DNA from: Lachnospiraceae bacterium
GTDB taxonomy: Bacteria; Bacillota; Clostridia; Lachnospirales; Lachnospiraceae
Assembly (NCBI GenBank): GCA_017396555.1
Contig: JAFQLS010000013.1
Location: 1-64,000, forward strand
Length of the DNA stretch: 64,000 nt
Direction of reading: 5' to 3'
This document shows, one piece after another, positions 17,795 through 27,805 of this stretch. The notes under the pieces were generated by a model. It saw only the letters and a list, made by a program, of their open reading frames with translations. It ran no database searches and was not told where the DNA came from. Position 1 is the stretch's first letter; each line of letters opens with the position of its first letter. Position numbers and translations under genes: made by a program.

Positions 17795-17878
17795 GCGGAA
17801 ATGCTGGAATTGGCAGACAGGCTAGACTAAGGATCTAGTGTTGGCAACGACGTGAGGGTTCAAGTCCCTTTTTCCGCA
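17795..17878 (+). tRNA. tRNA-Leu (anticodon AAG)
   Basis: Class II tRNA: acceptor GCGGAAA with TTTCCGC (one T-T-rich end), anticodon arm CTAGA/TCTAG with loop CTAAGGA giving AAG, long variable arm and T-arm GAGGGTTCAAGTCCCTT. The A at position 34 is unusual for a bacterial Leu tRNA, where GAG normally reads CUU/CUC. TTGACA (17733) and AT-rich -10 candidates lie upstream. Confidence 0.93.
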
Positions 17879-17894
17879 CTGAATATATTTAGTG

Positions 17895-17929
17895 AATCGT
17901 TTCAAGTGTATGCTTGGAACGATTTTTTT
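17895..17929 (+). terminator. Terminator of tRNA-Leu
   Basis: AATCGTTTCAAG, six-base loop, CTTGGAACGATT, then a T run. Confidence 0.88.
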
Positions 17930-17985
17930 GTTTTGAAGAAGAGACTTTGGTTAAGTGTGAAGGGGGCAAAGTATAGGAAAATTTA

Positions 17986-18014
17986 TTGATATAAACTGTT
18001 TAATATTGTATAAT
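17986..18014 (+). promoter_or_regulatory. Promoter of the FecR/LRR-cAMP cluster
   Basis: TTGATA (17986-17991) and TATAAT (18009-18014) are 17 bases apart, 42 bases before the first gene. Confidence 0.75.
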
Positions 18015-18055
18015 TATAAATAGTGTTGAGCGTGTGAAAGGAGTGTGAATTCCTT

Positions 18056-21000
18056 ATGAAAAAAAATAAGAATGGGTTTTTGAAAATTTGTTTTGTGATA
18101 TCAATATTAATTATTATTGGAAGTCTATTTATGCATATATCAAGTAGCGGTGAGGGCTACAGAGTTGTACGTATTGCAGAAGTTAATGGAAATGTAACTG
18201 TAGTTAAAGATGGTATAGAGTACAAAGCTTATAAGGGGATGAATGTATCGGAAGGAGCAGTACTTGTTACATCGGCAGGAAGTAACGTGAGAATGGTTCT
18301 TGATGATGATAAGTATGTTAAGCTTGAATCTGGTAGTAGAATGGTTTTTGAGACTTTAGGTTTACTTGGAAGCGGTAATACCTCAATGAAGCTTGAAAGA
18401 GGAAGTGTAACGAGCGAGATAATTAAACCTCTGGCTGTAGATGAAAATTTTATTGTAAATACACCTAATGCAGTTCTTGCAGTTAGGGGTACATATTTTC
18501 GTGTGGGCTTAAGCAGAGACGAAAATGGAGATACTACGACAGATGTTCTTACATATGGTGGAACTGTAGCGAGTAACCGTGTGTTGCCTGATGGCGAAGT
18601 GGTAGAGGAAGAGGTGTTAATTGAGGTTGGATATAAAGCTAAGATTAATATGGATACCAAGGATACAGTCTATGTGGTAGATGAGGTTGAGGGTGATGGA
18701 AAAGGGAAAAAGACAGCTAAAATAAGCATTGATGATATTTCGGATGAAGACCTGGTGGATATATATTTTGCTTCTGAAAATGGACATGATATGTTTATTA
18801 AATCAGAAGAAATCAAGAAAAATATTGATATAAGAGAGATTAAGGTTGAAGAATATTCTTCTGTATATGATAAGGTAAAAGAACTTGATAGGGAAAAGGA
18901 AGTGGTTGTTGCAGATGATAGTGTGCCACTTATACAGGAGGAAGAAAAGGAAGAAGAGGCAAATTCTACATTTGGAGCTCCATATGATGGAGCACACACT
19001 CATAAGGAAAGCAGGACTACTGTAGATGCAACCTGTCTTGAAGATGGTCTTACAACAGTTACATGTGACACTTGTGGGATGGTAGTGCAGGAAGTTGTTA
19101 TACCGGCTGCAGGACACACAAATGGTGAGGCGGTAGTAACTCTTGAAGAAACCTGTACTACTGATGGAACTTTGACAACAAGTTGTATAATCTGTGGGAT
19201 AATAATAAAGGAAGAGGTTATTTCGATGACGGGTCATACAGCTGGTGAACCGGAAGTGACAATACATGCTACTTGTACAACAGATGGAGTATTAACTACG
19301 AAATGTACAGTATGTGAAGCTGTAACCAAAGAGGAAGTTGTTCCAATGACAGGTCATAGAGAAGTTACTAATACAGTGGTAGCAACTTGTACATCAAAGG
19401 GTAAATCTACTGTGAAATGTAACGTATGTGGATTGATTTTTTCTGAAACAGAGTTAGAAGCAACGGGGCATACAGAAGTAAATGGAGGGACAAGAAATTG
19501 TCATAGCAAATGTTCTACTTGTGGGGTAACTATAATTAAGGAGCATAATATAAGCTCTAAGAAAACAAAGGCGCCGACTTGTACAGATAAAGGTGTTATG
19601 ACACATACCTGTAAATGTGGATACAGTTATACCACAGATATATCTGAGACAGGGCATACAGAGGTAACAGGAGGAACAAAAGATTGTCATAGTAAATGTA
19701 GTGTGTGTGGGGCAATTTTGCAAAATGAAACAAGTCACAGTTATGTAGGAAAGGTAACAAAGGCGGTGACCTGTACAGAAAACGGTATTAGAACGTATAC
19801 TTGTTCTTGTGGACATATATATACAAAGGAAATTGTAGCAACCGGACATGCTAAGACAGATGAGAATGCATCAATAACAACTTGTAGTGGGTGTGGTGAG
19901 GCATGGATTGATTTGAACAGTAAGAATTTTAAGGATAATGTTTTATGTGCTTATTTGACTACAAATTATGATACTGATACAAATGGTGTGTTATTAGGAA
20001 AAGAAATTACAGCTGTTACAACAATTGATGTATCCGGTACAACAACTACGGATGGTGGTGTTACAACCTTGGCGGGTATAGAATACCTGTCAGAATTAAC
20101 ATCAGTTTCGTGTAACTATAATACAGGAATTGCAAATGTTGATTTATCGCAAAACAATAAGATTAATACATTTAGTGCAATAAATTGTACGGGTATTACA
20201 GCATTAGATGCAAGTGGTTGTAGCGTACTTAAAACAATAAATCTGAAAAATAGTACAGCAATTACGAGCCTGGATGTATCAAACTGTGCATCACTTACAA
20301 CTTTAGATACAAGTACACTGGCAACGCTACAGACAATCACAGTAAGTGGTAGTGGATTGACAAGTCTGGATGTTGCTGCAAATACAGCACTTACTACATT
20401 AGAGGCACAGAATTGCTTATCATTGACAAGCGTAACATCTGAGGTGCTAGAAAAGAACTCAAATGCATTGAGTTCTGTAGATGTAAGTGGATGTGCAAAT
20501 TTAGTTACATTAAATCTTAAATACTGTAGCTATGTTACAGAATTAGATTTACGAACCCTTACAAATCTGGAAGTGTTAAATGTGGCATATTCGGGAGTTA
20601 CAATTTATACAGGTATGACAGGTATGGCATTCCCTAACAATACAAAGTTGAGAGAGGTTTATGCAAACCATATTAACCTTAGTGCAATTGATTTGTCTGC
20701 TAACGCAGATTTGGAAGTATTCTATAATACCTCAAATACTACGACTACCAGTCTTGATTTGACAAATAATGTAAAGCTTAGAGAATTGGCACTGGGAGAT
20801 TTAACACAGGTTACAACACTGGATTTAAGTAAATGTACCTTGTTGGAATTTGCGAGCATAGGAGGAACAAAGATAACCACATTGTCTTTAACAAATCATC
20901 CTAACCTAACATTTTTAGAGCTGACCAATAGTTCGAAACTTAATCAACTAGAGATATCTAATTCGCCAAGTCTTGCTACACTGACTGTTGTAAATTGTAC

Positions 21001-21574
21001 GTCCCTTACAAGCTTGGATATTAGTACATTTACAAATCTTGAAGTGTTTAAGGCAAATGGTTCCGGCATAAAGAATTTGTCAGGAAGTACAACCTGTTTG
21101 GATTTTTCGACTAATAAAAAGCTAAAGGAATTGCAATTGAATAGATTAACGTCATTTAGTGAAATCGACTTAACAGAAAACACGATGCTGGAAATCTTTG
21201 TATATAGTAGTATGCCAATGACTTCGATTGATTTGTCAAATTGCGTGGCACTGCAAAATTTCCAGATAGATGGTTCGGCTGTTACTTCATTAGATTTTAG
21301 TAACTGTCCGGAAATATTTAGAATTATTAATCAGAACTCAAGTGCGTTAAAATCAGTGAATGTAAGTGGATGTACAAAGCTTATGGATATACGTTTGAGA
21401 TCGTCAAATAATGTAACAACATTTAATATATCAGGTGCAGGAAGTGAAGTTGAAGAAGGCGCATATAAGGAAGGCTTGTATCTTGTATTTGCAGTTTCAT
21501 CCGGTTCAACTACACAAACTACTTTGCAAAATGCAACAGGCTGGGATGCTACCAAGATGAGCATTGATAATTAA
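18056..21574 (+). CDS. FecR-domain, Cys-repeat and leucine-rich surface protein, copy 1
   Basis: 1172 residues. One N-terminal membrane helix (about 8-28) anchors or exports it. Residues about 34-190 are a FecR-like domain (RVVRIAEVNGNVTVV, NTPNAVLAVRGTYFRV). Residues about 310-620 hold seven or more repeats of an 'AxCTxxGxxTxxCxxCG...ATGHT' type, each with a CxxC. Residues about 640-1170 are leucine-rich repeats of the LTSLDVSxC form. There is no LPXTG motif at the C-terminus. GAAAGGAG precedes the ATG. It pairs with the cNMP-DUF2225 gene 28 bases downstream; the same pair recurs at 22874. The FecR domain usually senses or transmits a signal across the membrane; ligand and partner are unknown. 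Confidence 0.8.
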   Translation: MKKNKNGFLKICFVISILIIIGSLFMHISSSGEGYRVVRIAEVNGNVTVVKDGIEYKAYKGMNVSEGAVLVTSAGSNVRMVLDDDKYVKLESGSRMVFETLGLLGSGNTSMKLERGSVTSEIIKPLAVDENFIVNTPNAVLAVRGTYFRVGLSRDENGDTTTDVLTYGGTVASNRVLPDGEVVEEEVLIEVGYKAKINMDTKDTVYVVDEVEGDGKGKKTAKISIDDISDEDLVDIYFASENGHDMFIKSEEIKKNIDIREIKVEEYSSVYDKVKELDREKEVVVADDSVPLIQEEEKEEEANSTFGAPYDGAHTHKESRTTVDATCLEDGLTTVTCDTCGMVVQEVVIPAAGHTNGEAVVTLEETCTTDGTLTTSCIICGIIIKEEVISMTGHTAGEPEVTIHATCTTDGVLTTKCTVCEAVTKEEVVPMTGHREVTNTVVATCTSKGKSTVKCNVCGLIFSETELEATGHTEVNGGTRNCHSKCSTCGVTIIKEHNISSKKTKAPTCTDKGVMTHTCKCGYSYTTDISETGHTEVTGGTKDCHSKCSVCGAILQNETSHSYVGKVTKAVTCTENGIRTYTCSCGHIYTKEIVATGHAKTDENASITTCSGCGEAWIDLNSKNFKDNVLCAYLTTNYDTDTNGVLLGKEITAVTTIDVSGTTTTDGGVTTLAGIEYLSELTSVSCNYNTGIANVDLSQNNKINTFSAINCTGITALDASGCSVLKTINLKNSTAITSLDVSNCASLTTLDTSTLATLQTITVSGSGLTSLDVAANTALTTLEAQNCLSLTSVTSEVLEKNSNALSSVDVSGCANLVTLNLKYCSYVTELDLRTLTNLEVLNVAYSGVTIYTGMTGMAFPNNTKLREVYANHINLSAIDLSANADLEVFYNTSNTTTTSLDLTNNVKLRELALGDLTQVTTLDLSKCTLLEFASIGGTKITTLSLTNHPNLTFLELTNSSKLNQLEISNSPSLATLTVVNCTSLTSLDISTFTNLEVFKANGSGIKNLSGSTTCLDFSTNKKLKELQLNRLTSFSEIDLTENTMLEIFVYSSMPMTSIDLSNCVALQNFQIDGSAVTSLDFSNCPEIFRIINQNSSALKSVNVSGCTKLMDIRLRSSNNVTTFNISGAGSEVEEGAYKEGLYLVFAVSSGSTTQTTLQNATGWDATKMSIDN

Positions 21575-21602
21575 TATATATTATTTTAGGAGAGAGAATA
21601 AA

Positions 21603-22742
21603 ATGCAAGCAGAAACAATTTTACAACTAAAAAAGATTTCGGAACCAAAACAATTTGTGGCAAAGGACTATATTTGCTGTGAAGGGCAACCTGGTGATGA
21701 AATGTATATCATTCTTAAGGGTTCAGTTGGGATATATATTACAAGTGTGATTGGTACACTTACACAGGTGGCAACCATAAAAGAAGGTGACTTCTTTGGC
21801 GAAATGGCAATATTTGATAATCTTCCCCGTAGTGCATCGTGTATTGCACTGGAAGATACTATAACAGTTGCGATTAATAAGGATAACCTCGAAAAATTTT
21901 TGGAGGCATGTCCTGAAATTGCAAGGCAAATGCTTGAGAAAATGAGCGGAAGAATTCGTAAATTGAATAATGAGTTATATCAGAATACTCGTTTTGTTAA
22001 AAATCGATTTGTGCCTAAGTTTTCAATACCTACAGTGTATAATAGTGGTCATGTGGTAAAAGCTCCGTATCAGGATCCGCATCTTGTTAATGAATACAAG
22101 CAAAAATGTCCGATTTGTGGAAAAGTAGTTACGGTTAAAGATTTAAAACGAAATATTCTTGAAGAGAAGAGCTTTGAAGTAGATGGACGTATAATTTATC
22201 TGGGATGCGATCCTCTATGGACAGAAATAATATCTTGTCCTCACTGTTATTATACTAATCATTATTTAAAGTTCTTTAGTATTAACAATTTTGAATATGA
22301 AGTGGTTGAAAAATTGCTGTTTTCAGAACACAAGACTGTTGTCGAAGATAGATTAGAACGCAGAGGCGATTTTGATATTATGGTTATGAAGTATTTACAG
22401 GCTATTAATATAAACGAACATATTAATCCGGGAGCGAATATTTTGATTGGTGGAATGTGGAGAAATCTATATTGGATGTGTAAGGATGTATCTGATAAGG
22501 AATTTGCAAAATATTGTGCTAGAAATGTTATTGATAAATACAAAAAGGCTATAGATCAGGATGAGATATATGATGCATCAAGTAGAGCTGCAATTGCATT
22601 ATCGCTTACTAATATGATGTATGTTTGTGGAGAATATAAAGATATTATGCGTTATATATCAATAGCTACAGAGAGCCCAAATGAGAAAGTAAAGAATATG
22701 GCACTTCGTGTGAAGGAACATTTAGAAAAGATACAAAAGTAA
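21603..22742 (+). CDS. cNMP-binding protein with DUF2225 zinc-ribbon region, copy 1
   Basis: 379 residues. Residues 1-120 are a cyclic-nucleotide-binding domain; the phosphate-binding cassette reads GDFFGEMAIFDNLPRSAS, with the ribose-contacting Glu at 67 and the phosphate-contacting Arg at 76 both present. Residues about 165-225 are a DUF2225 region with C169, C172, C202, C212 and C215, likely a metal site. The C-terminal 150 residues look helical, TPR-like. No helix-turn-helix is evident, so it is not a plain CRP-type regulator. Start at 21603 chosen for AGGAGAG upstream. Coupled to the FecR/LRR gene. Role unknown; cAMP-binding is predicted from residues. Confidence 0.82.
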   Translation: MQAETILQLKKISEPKQFVAKDYICCEGQPGDEMYIILKGSVGIYITSVIGTLTQVATIKEGDFFGEMAIFDNLPRSASCIALEDTITVAINKDNLEKFLEACPEIARQMLEKMSGRIRKLNNELYQNTRFVKNRFVPKFSIPTVYNSGHVVKAPYQDPHLVNEYKQKCPICGKVVTVKDLKRNILEEKSFEVDGRIIYLGCDPLWTEIISCPHCYYTNHYLKFFSINNFEYEVVEKLLFSEHKTVVEDRLERRGDFDIMVMKYLQAININEHINPGANILIGGMWRNLYWMCKDVSDKEFAKYCARNVIDKYKKAIDQDEIYDASSRAAIALSLTNMMYVCGEYKDIMRYISIATESPNEKVKNMALRVKEHLEKIQK

Positions 22743-22755
22743 TAAATTCATTATA

Positions 22756-22784
22756 TTGATAAATAACTTGGTGTATGATAAAAT
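22756..22784 (+). promoter_or_regulatory. Promoter of the second FecR/LRR pair
   Basis: TTGATA (22756-22761) and TAAAAT (22779-22784) are 17 bases apart in the 131-base gap. The -35 box is the same as that before copy 1. Confidence 0.55.
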
Positions 22785-22873
22785 ATATAAAAAATGAGTA
22801 GCTAAAGTCAAGTTATTTGTGCAAAAGCAACAAAGACACTAATACAATATGGACAGAAACGGAGTTGAATTAT

Positions 22874-25800
22874 ATGAAAACTACAGTAAATATAATAATA
22901 AAAGTGGGTTCTGTAGTATTAGGACTTATTGTGGCTATAATGGTGTCTTTTATTGTTTCAGAAGGTAATGATGGCTACAGAGTTGTACGTATTGCAGAAG
23001 TGAACGGGAATGTAACCGTAGTTAGAGATGGTATAGAGTACAAAGCTTATAAGGGGATGAATGTATCGGAAGGAGCAATACTTGTTACATCAGCAGGAAG
23101 TAACGTGAGAATGGTTCTTGATGATGATAAGTATGTCAAGCTTGAGCCTGGTAGCAGAATGACCTTCGAGACTCTTGGTGTACTTGGAAGTGGTAATACT
23201 GCTATGAAGCTTGAGCGCGGAAGTGTAACAAGTGAGATTGTAAAACCTCTTGCTGTTGATGAATCATTTATTGTAAATACGCCTAATGCGGTTCTTGCGG
23301 TTAGGGGAACATATTTTCGCGTGGATTTAAGTATGAATGAGAACGGAGATACTACAACGGATGTACTTACATATGGCGGAACAGTAGCAAGTAATCGTAT
23401 AATGCCGGATGGACAGGTTGTGGAAGAGGAAGTATTAATCGAGGATGGATATAAAGCAAAGATTAATATGGATACAAAGGATACAGTCTATGTGGTAGAT
23501 GAGGTTGGTGTTGAAGGAGAAGGAAAGGGCAAAAAAACTTCTAAGATAAAACTTGACGATATTCCGGATGAAGACCTTGTAGACATATATTTTGCTTCTG
23601 AAAATGGACATGATATGTTTATTAAAACAGAAGAAATTAAGAAAAATATAGAGATAAGAGACATTAAATTAGAAGAGTATACATCTGTATATGATAAGGT
23701 AAAGGAGCTTGACAGAGCAAATGAAGTGGTTGTAGCAGATGACAGTATGCCACTTATTCAGGAAGAAGAAAAGGATGAGACGGTAACATCTACATTCGGT
23801 GCGCCATATGATGGAGCACATACTCATAAGGAAAGCAGGACTATAGTGGGTGCAACCTGTCTTGAAGATGGTCTTACAACAGTTACCTGTGATACCTGTG
23901 GAATGGTAGTGCAGGAAGTTGTAATAGCGGCTACAGGACACACAGATGGTGAGGCGGTAGTAACTCTTGAAGAAACTTGTACTACGGATGGAACTTTGAC
24001 AACCAACTGTACAATCTGTGGAGCAGTAACTAAGGAAGAAGTAATACCAATGACAGGGCATACAGATGGCGAACCGGAAGTGACAACACCTGCCACATGT
24101 ACTCAGACAGGTATGCTGACAACGAGATGTACAGTATGTGAAGCTATAACAAAAGAAGAAGTCATAGCAATGCTTGAACATACTCAGGTTACCAATATAG
24201 TGGCTGCAACCTGTACGACAAAAGGTAAAGAAACAGTGAGTTGTAGTGATTGTGGATTAATCTTTTCAGAGAAAGAGCTTGATATAACAGCTCATACAGA
24301 GGAAAAAGGTGGTACAAGCGATTGTCATAGCAAGTGTAATGTGTGTGGAGTAACATTGAGTAAAGAGCATACATATACATCAGTGCAGACAAAGGCACCA
24401 ACTTGTACAGAAAAAGGTGAGACAACACATACCTGTGAATGCGGATATACATATAAGACAGAGGTACCTGCAACGGGACATACAGAGGTTAAAGGAGGAA
24501 CCAAAGATTGTCATGTAAAATGTAGTACATGTGGAGTTGTATTACAGGCTGAAAAGGCGCATAGCTATACTAATTCAGTGACAAAGGCAGCAACCTGCAC
24601 TGCAACAGGAGTGCGAGCATACACATGTGCCTGTGGTTACAGTTATACAGAAGAAATAGCAGCAACAGGTCATAGTTATAAGGATATGATAGATGAGCCT
24701 ACAGATATGGCTGATGGTAGAGAATATGAAGAATGTAGTAATTGTGGTGATGAAATTAATATATCTCCAATTATTGCGATAAATGCAGTAAACTTCCCTG
24801 ATGAAACTCTTAGAACGTATGTAGAAGCAAACTACAATACTAATGGAATAAAAGGATTACATATATCAGAGATAGGAGCAGCAACAAATTTACATATAGA
24901 ATCAGATGCTGTTACTACGATGAAAGGAATTGAATACCTGACAGCACTCGAATCAATTGTTGTAGATGATGGTTCCGGTATTTCTGATGGAGAATTGGAT
25001 ATAAGTAAGAATACTGCTTTACAACAATTTGCTATTCCTAATATGGAAATTAGTAGCATAGATGTAAGTAAAAATTCAGAATTACAGATGCTTTTATTAA
25101 CAGATGCTAATATTACAAGTATTGACTTAAGTAATAATAAATCACTAAATTATTTATATGTAGATAGCACTGAACTTACAAGCCTTGATGTGAGTGGTAA
25201 TACAAACTTACAATACTTGATTGCAGGGACAACAAATATTTCTAGCTTGAATGTAAATGGCTGTACATCATTACTAAGCTTGCAGATACCATATACGGAA
25301 CTTACAAGTATTGATGTTACATCATTGAAAGCATTGAACGAAATAGATTGCAGATATTCTGATATAACTTCATTAGATTTATCTGCAAATTCAGAACTTA
25401 CTAATCTTATGTTGGATGGTTCTACTATTGATTTGATAGATGTATCTTTAAATGTAAAGCTTAACAGATTAAGCGCTGATAGCTGTGGTGCTCTTACAGT
25501 GATAAAGTGTAGTGTAGATGAAGATACAGAACATGCATTAAAGTATATGTATGTAAATGATTGTACGAATCTTATTGACATAAATGTAACAAACTGCTCA
25601 GAACTTGTATCATTAGATACAAGTACCTGTACTGCACTAGAGTCATTACTGATTAGTGGTACGAGACTTGAAAACGTAGATGTAACGGCTAATGCAAGTC
25701 TTAGTAGTTTGGAGGCAAATAATTGTACATCTTTGAATACAGTAAATGCAGCCGGAGTAACAACTCTTAGTAGTTTAGAAACAAATAATTGTACAATGCT

Positions 25801-26527
25801 TACTACGCTTGATGTATCTGGAAGTATTGTTTCTGATATAGATTCAGCTATATCAGGTTCTACATCACTGGAAGTGTTAGATATAAATGGCTGTACCGGC
25901 GTTACAGAGTTTGACCCAAGCACGTTTACCAATCTTACGGATTTAGATATAAGTGGAACAGGTATAACGAATCTTGACTTGGTAAATAATGTGGCGTTGA
26001 CTAATCTGGTAGCTACAGGAAGTGCTCTTACGGGTGCTTTGGATTATACATATCTTACTAACCTTGTAACACTTGAACTTGGCAATATTACCGGAATTAC
26101 AAGTATAAATGTAAGTAATGTAGATACACTTGAGAGACTTGTGGTAACAGGATGTAGTGTTTTGAATACAATAAGAGCCACAGACTGTACAAGTCTTACA
26201 TATTTAGGTTTCAGCAGAACTCTGGCTGTTACACATATGTATTTGGAAAGAACAGCTATACCTGGAAGTGCTGGAAGTGCTAATTTTAATCTATATAATG
26301 ATAATAAGATACAGGTGCTTAGATTTGATGGTAATACAGCATTAAATTGTTTACAGATTTCAGGAGCTAATACATTAACAGAAGTTTCTATAGTGGGCTG
26401 TACAGGATTGACGCAGTTCCATATGACTGATTATACAGGAACAATTACTATTGATGGTTCTACTTGTACATCTCTTACAACAATAAGTACAGGTAATAGT
26501 AGCGGACTAACATTTATTAGACCTTAA
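22874..26527 (+). CDS. FecR-domain, Cys-repeat and leucine-rich surface protein, copy 2
   Basis: 1217 residues and a paralogue of the protein at 18056: N-terminal membrane helix (about 8-30), FecR-like domain, a block of CxxC repeats ending in GHT, then leucine-rich repeats. FecR and repeat blocks are strongly similar to copy 1; the LRR part differs in sequence and count, which points to different ligands. Start at 22874 is chosen because CGGAG lies upstream and the other copy begins at the equivalent place; the longer TTG-started frame has no site. No sortase motif. Function unknown. Confidence 0.8.
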   Translation: MKTTVNIIIKVGSVVLGLIVAIMVSFIVSEGNDGYRVVRIAEVNGNVTVVRDGIEYKAYKGMNVSEGAILVTSAGSNVRMVLDDDKYVKLEPGSRMTFETLGVLGSGNTAMKLERGSVTSEIVKPLAVDESFIVNTPNAVLAVRGTYFRVDLSMNENGDTTTDVLTYGGTVASNRIMPDGQVVEEEVLIEDGYKAKINMDTKDTVYVVDEVGVEGEGKGKKTSKIKLDDIPDEDLVDIYFASENGHDMFIKTEEIKKNIEIRDIKLEEYTSVYDKVKELDRANEVVVADDSMPLIQEEEKDETVTSTFGAPYDGAHTHKESRTIVGATCLEDGLTTVTCDTCGMVVQEVVIAATGHTDGEAVVTLEETCTTDGTLTTNCTICGAVTKEEVIPMTGHTDGEPEVTTPATCTQTGMLTTRCTVCEAITKEEVIAMLEHTQVTNIVAATCTTKGKETVSCSDCGLIFSEKELDITAHTEEKGGTSDCHSKCNVCGVTLSKEHTYTSVQTKAPTCTEKGETTHTCECGYTYKTEVPATGHTEVKGGTKDCHVKCSTCGVVLQAEKAHSYTNSVTKAATCTATGVRAYTCACGYSYTEEIAATGHSYKDMIDEPTDMADGREYEECSNCGDEINISPIIAINAVNFPDETLRTYVEANYNTNGIKGLHISEIGAATNLHIESDAVTTMKGIEYLTALESIVVDDGSGISDGELDISKNTALQQFAIPNMEISSIDVSKNSELQMLLLTDANITSIDLSNNKSLNYLYVDSTELTSLDVSGNTNLQYLIAGTTNISSLNVNGCTSLLSLQIPYTELTSIDVTSLKALNEIDCRYSDITSLDLSANSELTNLMLDGSTIDLIDVSLNVKLNRLSADSCGALTVIKCSVDEDTEHALKYMYVNDCTNLIDINVTNCSELVSLDTSTCTALESLLISGTRLENVDVTANASLSSLEANNCTSLNTVNAAGVTTLSSLETNNCTMLTTLDVSGSIVSDIDSAISGSTSLEVLDINGCTGVTEFDPSTFTNLTDLDISGTGITNLDLVNNVALTNLVATGSALTGALDYTYLTNLVTLELGNITGITSINVSNVDTLERLVVTGCSVLNTIRATDCTSLTYLGFSRTLAVTHMYLERTAIPGSAGSANFNLYNDNKIQVLRFDGNTALNCLQISGANTLTEVSIVGCTGLTQFHMTDYTGTITIDGSTCTSLTTISTGNSSGLTFIRP

Positions 26528-26579
26528 AATAATTACTTGCTTAAATTTATACAATATAGAGAAGGAAATTGTTTATAAT

Positions 26580-27722
26580 ATGCAGGCAGAAACAATTCTA
26601 CAACTAAAAAAGATTTCAGAACCAAAGCAATTTGCTGCAAAGGATTATATATGTTTTGAAGGACAACCCGGTAATGAAATGTATATCATATTAAAAGGCT
26701 CGGTTGGTGTGTTTATTACGAGTGTCATTGGAACACTTACACAGGTAGCAACCATAAAAGAAGGTGACTTCTTTGGTGAAATGGCAATTTTTGATAAACT
26801 TCCGCGTAGTGCATCATGCATTGCGCTGGAGGATACCATAGCAGTTGCGATTACAAAAGAAAACCTTCAGGAATTTATGGCAACCTGTCCGGAAATTGCA
26901 AAACAAATGCTTGAAAATATGAGCGGACGAATCCGAAAATTGAATAATGAATTATATCAGAATAATCGTTTTGTAAAAAACCGCCATGTGCCTAAGTTTG
27001 AAATCCCTGTAGCCTATACTACAGGACATGTGGTAAAGGCACCATATCAAGATCCGAATCTTGTTAACGAATACAAGCAAAAGTGTCCTATTTGTGGAAA
27101 AGTTGTTACAGTAAAGGATTTGAAGAGAAATATTTTAGAAGAGAAAAGTTTTGAAGCAGATTGCAGAATTATTTATTTGGGATGTGATCCGTTATGGACT
27201 GAGATTATTGCATGTCCACATTGCTATTATACAAACCATTATTTGAAATTCTTTGGAATTAATAATTTTGAATATGAGGTTATAGAAAAATTATTATTTG
27301 CAGAGCATAAGCCGATTGTTGAGGATAGATTAGAACGACGAGGGGATTTTGATATTATGGTTATGAAATATTTACAGGCTATTAATATTAATGAGCATAT
27401 TAATCCTGGAGCAAATGCTTTGATTGGTGGTATGTGGAGAAATCTATATTGGATGTGCAAGGATGTTTCTGACAAAGAATTTGCAATGTATTGTGCAAAA
27501 AAAGCTGTAGAAAAATACAAAGTTGCAGTGGATGAAAATGAATTTCATGATATTGAAAGTAAGACTGCTACAGCACTATCACTTGCGAATATAATGGCTT
27601 ATTGTGGAGAACGAAAAGAAGTAAAACATTATATAACAATAGCCACAGATAGTCCGAATGAGAAAATCAAAAATAGAGCAGTTCGTATAAAGGCACATTT
27701 GGAGCAGAGGGAGAATAAATAG
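26580..27722 (+). CDS. cNMP-binding protein with DUF2225 zinc-ribbon region, copy 2
   Basis: 380 residues, close paralogue of the protein at 21603. The cassette GDFFGEMAIFDKLPRSAS keeps Glu and Arg, and the CPICG and CPHC pairs are present. The greatest differences are in the last 70 residues. GAAGGAAA lies about 10 bases before the ATG. It follows the second FecR/LRR gene by 52 bases. The preserved cassette in both copies suggests both still bind a cyclic nucleotide. Confidence 0.82.
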   Translation: MQAETILQLKKISEPKQFAAKDYICFEGQPGNEMYIILKGSVGVFITSVIGTLTQVATIKEGDFFGEMAIFDKLPRSASCIALEDTIAVAITKENLQEFMATCPEIAKQMLENMSGRIRKLNNELYQNNRFVKNRHVPKFEIPVAYTTGHVVKAPYQDPNLVNEYKQKCPICGKVVTVKDLKRNILEEKSFEADCRIIYLGCDPLWTEIIACPHCYYTNHYLKFFGINNFEYEVIEKLLFAEHKPIVEDRLERRGDFDIMVMKYLQAININEHINPGANALIGGMWRNLYWMCKDVSDKEFAMYCAKKAVEKYKVAVDENEFHDIESKTATALSLANIMAYCGERKEVKHYITIATDSPNEKIKNRAVRIKAHLEQRENK

Positions 27723-27728
27723 TATTTA

Positions 27729-27757
27729 TTGTATATATGTGTAAAATATGCTAAAAT
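27729..27757 (+). promoter_or_regulatory. Possible promoter of the cyclase gene
   Basis: TTGTAT (27729-27734) and TAAAAT (27752-27757) are 17 bases apart. The region is AT-rich, so this is tentative. Confidence 0.45.
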
Positions 27758-27805
27758 ATTTGTATATTTTTGCTGGTGAAATGAAATAAACGGGAGGCTT
27801 AATAC

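Larger units (their letters stand above)
18056..27722. repeat. Tandem duplication of a two-gene module
   Basis: Unit 1 (18056-22742) and unit 2 (22874-27722) each hold a FecR/CxxC/LRR gene and a cNMP-DUF2225 gene in the same order and strand. Long stretches of near-identical DNA occur in the FecR part (about 18160-18700 and 22973-23500) and in the cNMP genes. Confidence 0.88.

Noticed and set aside
18980..19870. CRISPR-like repeat array
   Set aside because: The periodicity is that of in-frame CxxC protein repeats with varying spacing and no constant repeat or spacer lengths.
20000..21574. Minus-strand frames over the LRR region as genes
   Set aside because: They are low-complexity Ser/Thr/Val-rich shadows of the repeats, without ribosome sites.
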